Assembly: GCF_018860635.1 (NCBI RefSeq)
Contig: NZ_JAHKPT010000025.1
Location: 1-64,000 of the forward strand
Direction: 5' to 3'
DNA from: Aliiglaciecola lipolytica
GTDB lineage: Bacteria; Pseudomonadota; Gammaproteobacteria; Enterobacterales; Alteromonadaceae
DNA: 64,000 nt
Shown: piece by piece, positions 63,033 through 64,000 of the stretch
How positions within the stretch are numbered: position 1 is the first letter of the stretch
Layout of the letters: each line of letters opens with the position of its first letter
Translations under genes and position numbers: made by a program
The notes under the pieces: model-generated
The model's input: only the letters and a program-made list of their open reading frames with translations
Databases searched by the model: none
What the model was told of the DNA's origin: nothing

Positions 63033-64000
63033 GTGTTGAAAGAACTTTTCAAGAAAAAAGCTTCACAAATGATAGGTCTCGATATCGGTACACGGTACGT
63101 TAAGGCTGTTTTGTTTGAACAAGATGGCAACCAGACTAAGGTGCAGAGTTTCGCATGTGAGCAGATAAACGGCAATGCCTTTGCTGACAGAGAAATAAAA
63201 GATTTTGACGCCATAAGCAATGTGCTCAAAAAAGTGAAGTTGTCACTGAAAAGCAAAAATAAAAATGTAGTAGTCGCGATATCTGGAAGTTCGGTATTGA
63301 GTAAAATAGTTTATATGGATCCAGATCAACAGGACTTCGAGTTAGAAACCCAAATAGAAATCGAATCTGATAGTCTAATTCCTTATCCGTTAGAGGAAGT
63401 ATATCTGGATTTTGAAGAGTTAGGTGAGAGTAAAACTCACATCGGTAAAGTAGATGTGTTGCTCAGCGCAGCCCATAAAGATGTGGTCGATAGTCGCATC
63501 ACATTATTAAGAGAAGTGGAATTTGTTCCTAAAATCGTCGATATCGAAAATTATGCTTTGGGTAATGCAATTATCGAGTTCGCTGAATATCCCGCAGATA
63601 AACCAATATTGTGTTTTAATATTGGTGCCTCTCAATTACAACTCTGTGTCGTAGAAAATGACAGAGTTATTTATAGTAAAGAACACAGTTTTGGTATGAA
63701 CAGCCTTATTCAAGATCTCAGCATAATCCATACCTTAGATAAATCAGAAACTGAACAGCAATTAGTAAACGGTGAGTTACCTGCAACATGGCGCGAAGAT
63801 ACCTTCCCAATATTTTTAGCGAACTTAAATCAACACATCAGCAAAGCAGTACAAATGTATATCAGTTCAACTGGCGCTGAGAGGCCAGAATCTTTGATGG
63901 TTTGTGGTGGCGGGGCAAATATAGAAGAAATTGCCGCGGCACTTGAAGGTGAATTGGCAGTGGAAGTCACCCTTTTCAACCCATTTGAACAAATGCAAAT
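63033..64000 (+). CDS. pilM: Type IV pilus assembly protein PilM (5' part, cut by window end)
   Basis: An open frame from GTG at 63033 (or the next codon, TTG) to the window edge, giving at least 322 residues. It has the actin-like ATPase motifs of PilM: MIGLDIGTRYVKAVLF near the N-terminus, VVVAISGSSVLSKIVYM, ETQIEIESDSLIPYPLEEV, FNIGASQLQLCVV and LMVCGGGANIEEIA near the edge. PilM is cytoplasmic and binds PilN in the pilus alignment complex. pilNOPQ should follow outside the window. Confidence 0.93.
   Translation, partial: MLKELFKKKASQMIGLDIGTRYVKAVLFEQDGNQTKVQSFACEQINGNAFADREIKDFDAISNVLKKVKLSLKSKNKNVVVAISGSSVLSKIVYMDPDQQDFELETQIEIESDSLIPYPLEEVYLDFEELGESKTHIGKVDVLLSAAHKDVVDSRITLLREVEFVPKIVDIENYALGNAIIEFAEYPADKPILCFNIGASQLQLCVVENDRVIYSKEHSFGMNSLIQDLSIIHTLDKSETEQQLVNGELPATWREDTFPIFLANLNQHISKAVQMYISSTGAERPESLMVCGGGANIEEIAAALEGELAVEVTLFNPFEQMQ

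Overview
The window looks like a chromosomal segment of a marine gammaproteobacterium of the Alteromonadales (Glaciecola/Paraglaciecola/Alteromonas type). I infer this from the protein sequences, the AT-leaning base composition and gene orders shared with Escherichia coli, Vibrio and Shewanella (pepA-holC-valS next to lptFG; gpmI-envC-yibQ divergent from yibN-grxC-secB-gpsA; argE divergent from argCBFGHA; mrcA divergent from pilM). No database search was possible, so the taxon is an inference. I see no prophage, insertion sequence, CRISPR array or rRNA. About 60 protein genes and two tRNAs are supported.

Layout. 1-350: tRNA-Leu(CAA) and a displaced copy of its 3' end and terminator. 500-4921: an accessory cassette with a BaeSR-like two-component system, a YHYH lipoprotein, two small cysteine-bearing secreted proteins and a proline-rich small protein. 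Two control regions share a 19-bp element. 4990-8769: an unrecognised protein, a KdgK-type sugar kinase, a FadR-type GntR regulator and an RDD membrane protein. 9143-14191: a TonB-dependent receptor with an embedded EF-hand loop, a NUP-family lipoprotein and an AzgA-type purine permease, probably one purine-scavenging route. 14229-21401: lptG/lptF, pepA, holC, valS. 21500-27136: DUF445, a GlyGly-CTERM-like exported protein, DUF3718, an Hpt/HD-GYP protein, plsC, rraB and an EthD-like protein. 27144-27274: a REP pair. 27291-30998: ilvIH, maoP and a DUF4442 protein.

31203-36225: tRNA-Gly(GCC), orn, rsgA, psd, a DMT transporter, a glycerophosphodiesterase and a MerC-like protein. 36397-36731: a tandem array of 4.5 copies of a 74-bp unit made of two inverted REP-like hairpins. 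36781-45094: a zinc-ribbon protein, a VOC protein, DUF808, yibQ, envC, gpmI, then yibN, grxC, secB, gpsA, trmL. 45198-49863: a PldB-like hydrolase, cpxA/cpxR divergent from a cpxP-like gene whose product is two fused Spy/CpxP domains, and mgsA. 49883-58138: argE divergent from argC-B-F-G-H-A, an almost complete arginine pathway. 58240-64000: NAD-malic enzyme, penicillin-binding protein 1A and the 5' part of pilM, cut by the window edge.

Most of the window is housekeeping. The parts most worth a second look are the YHYH cassette with its shared operator candidate, the outer-to-inner-membrane purine locus, the fused double CpxP domain with a CpxR box, and the REP array. Envelope maintenance is a recurring theme (lptFG, envC, mrcA, plsC, psd, cpxAR/cpxP).
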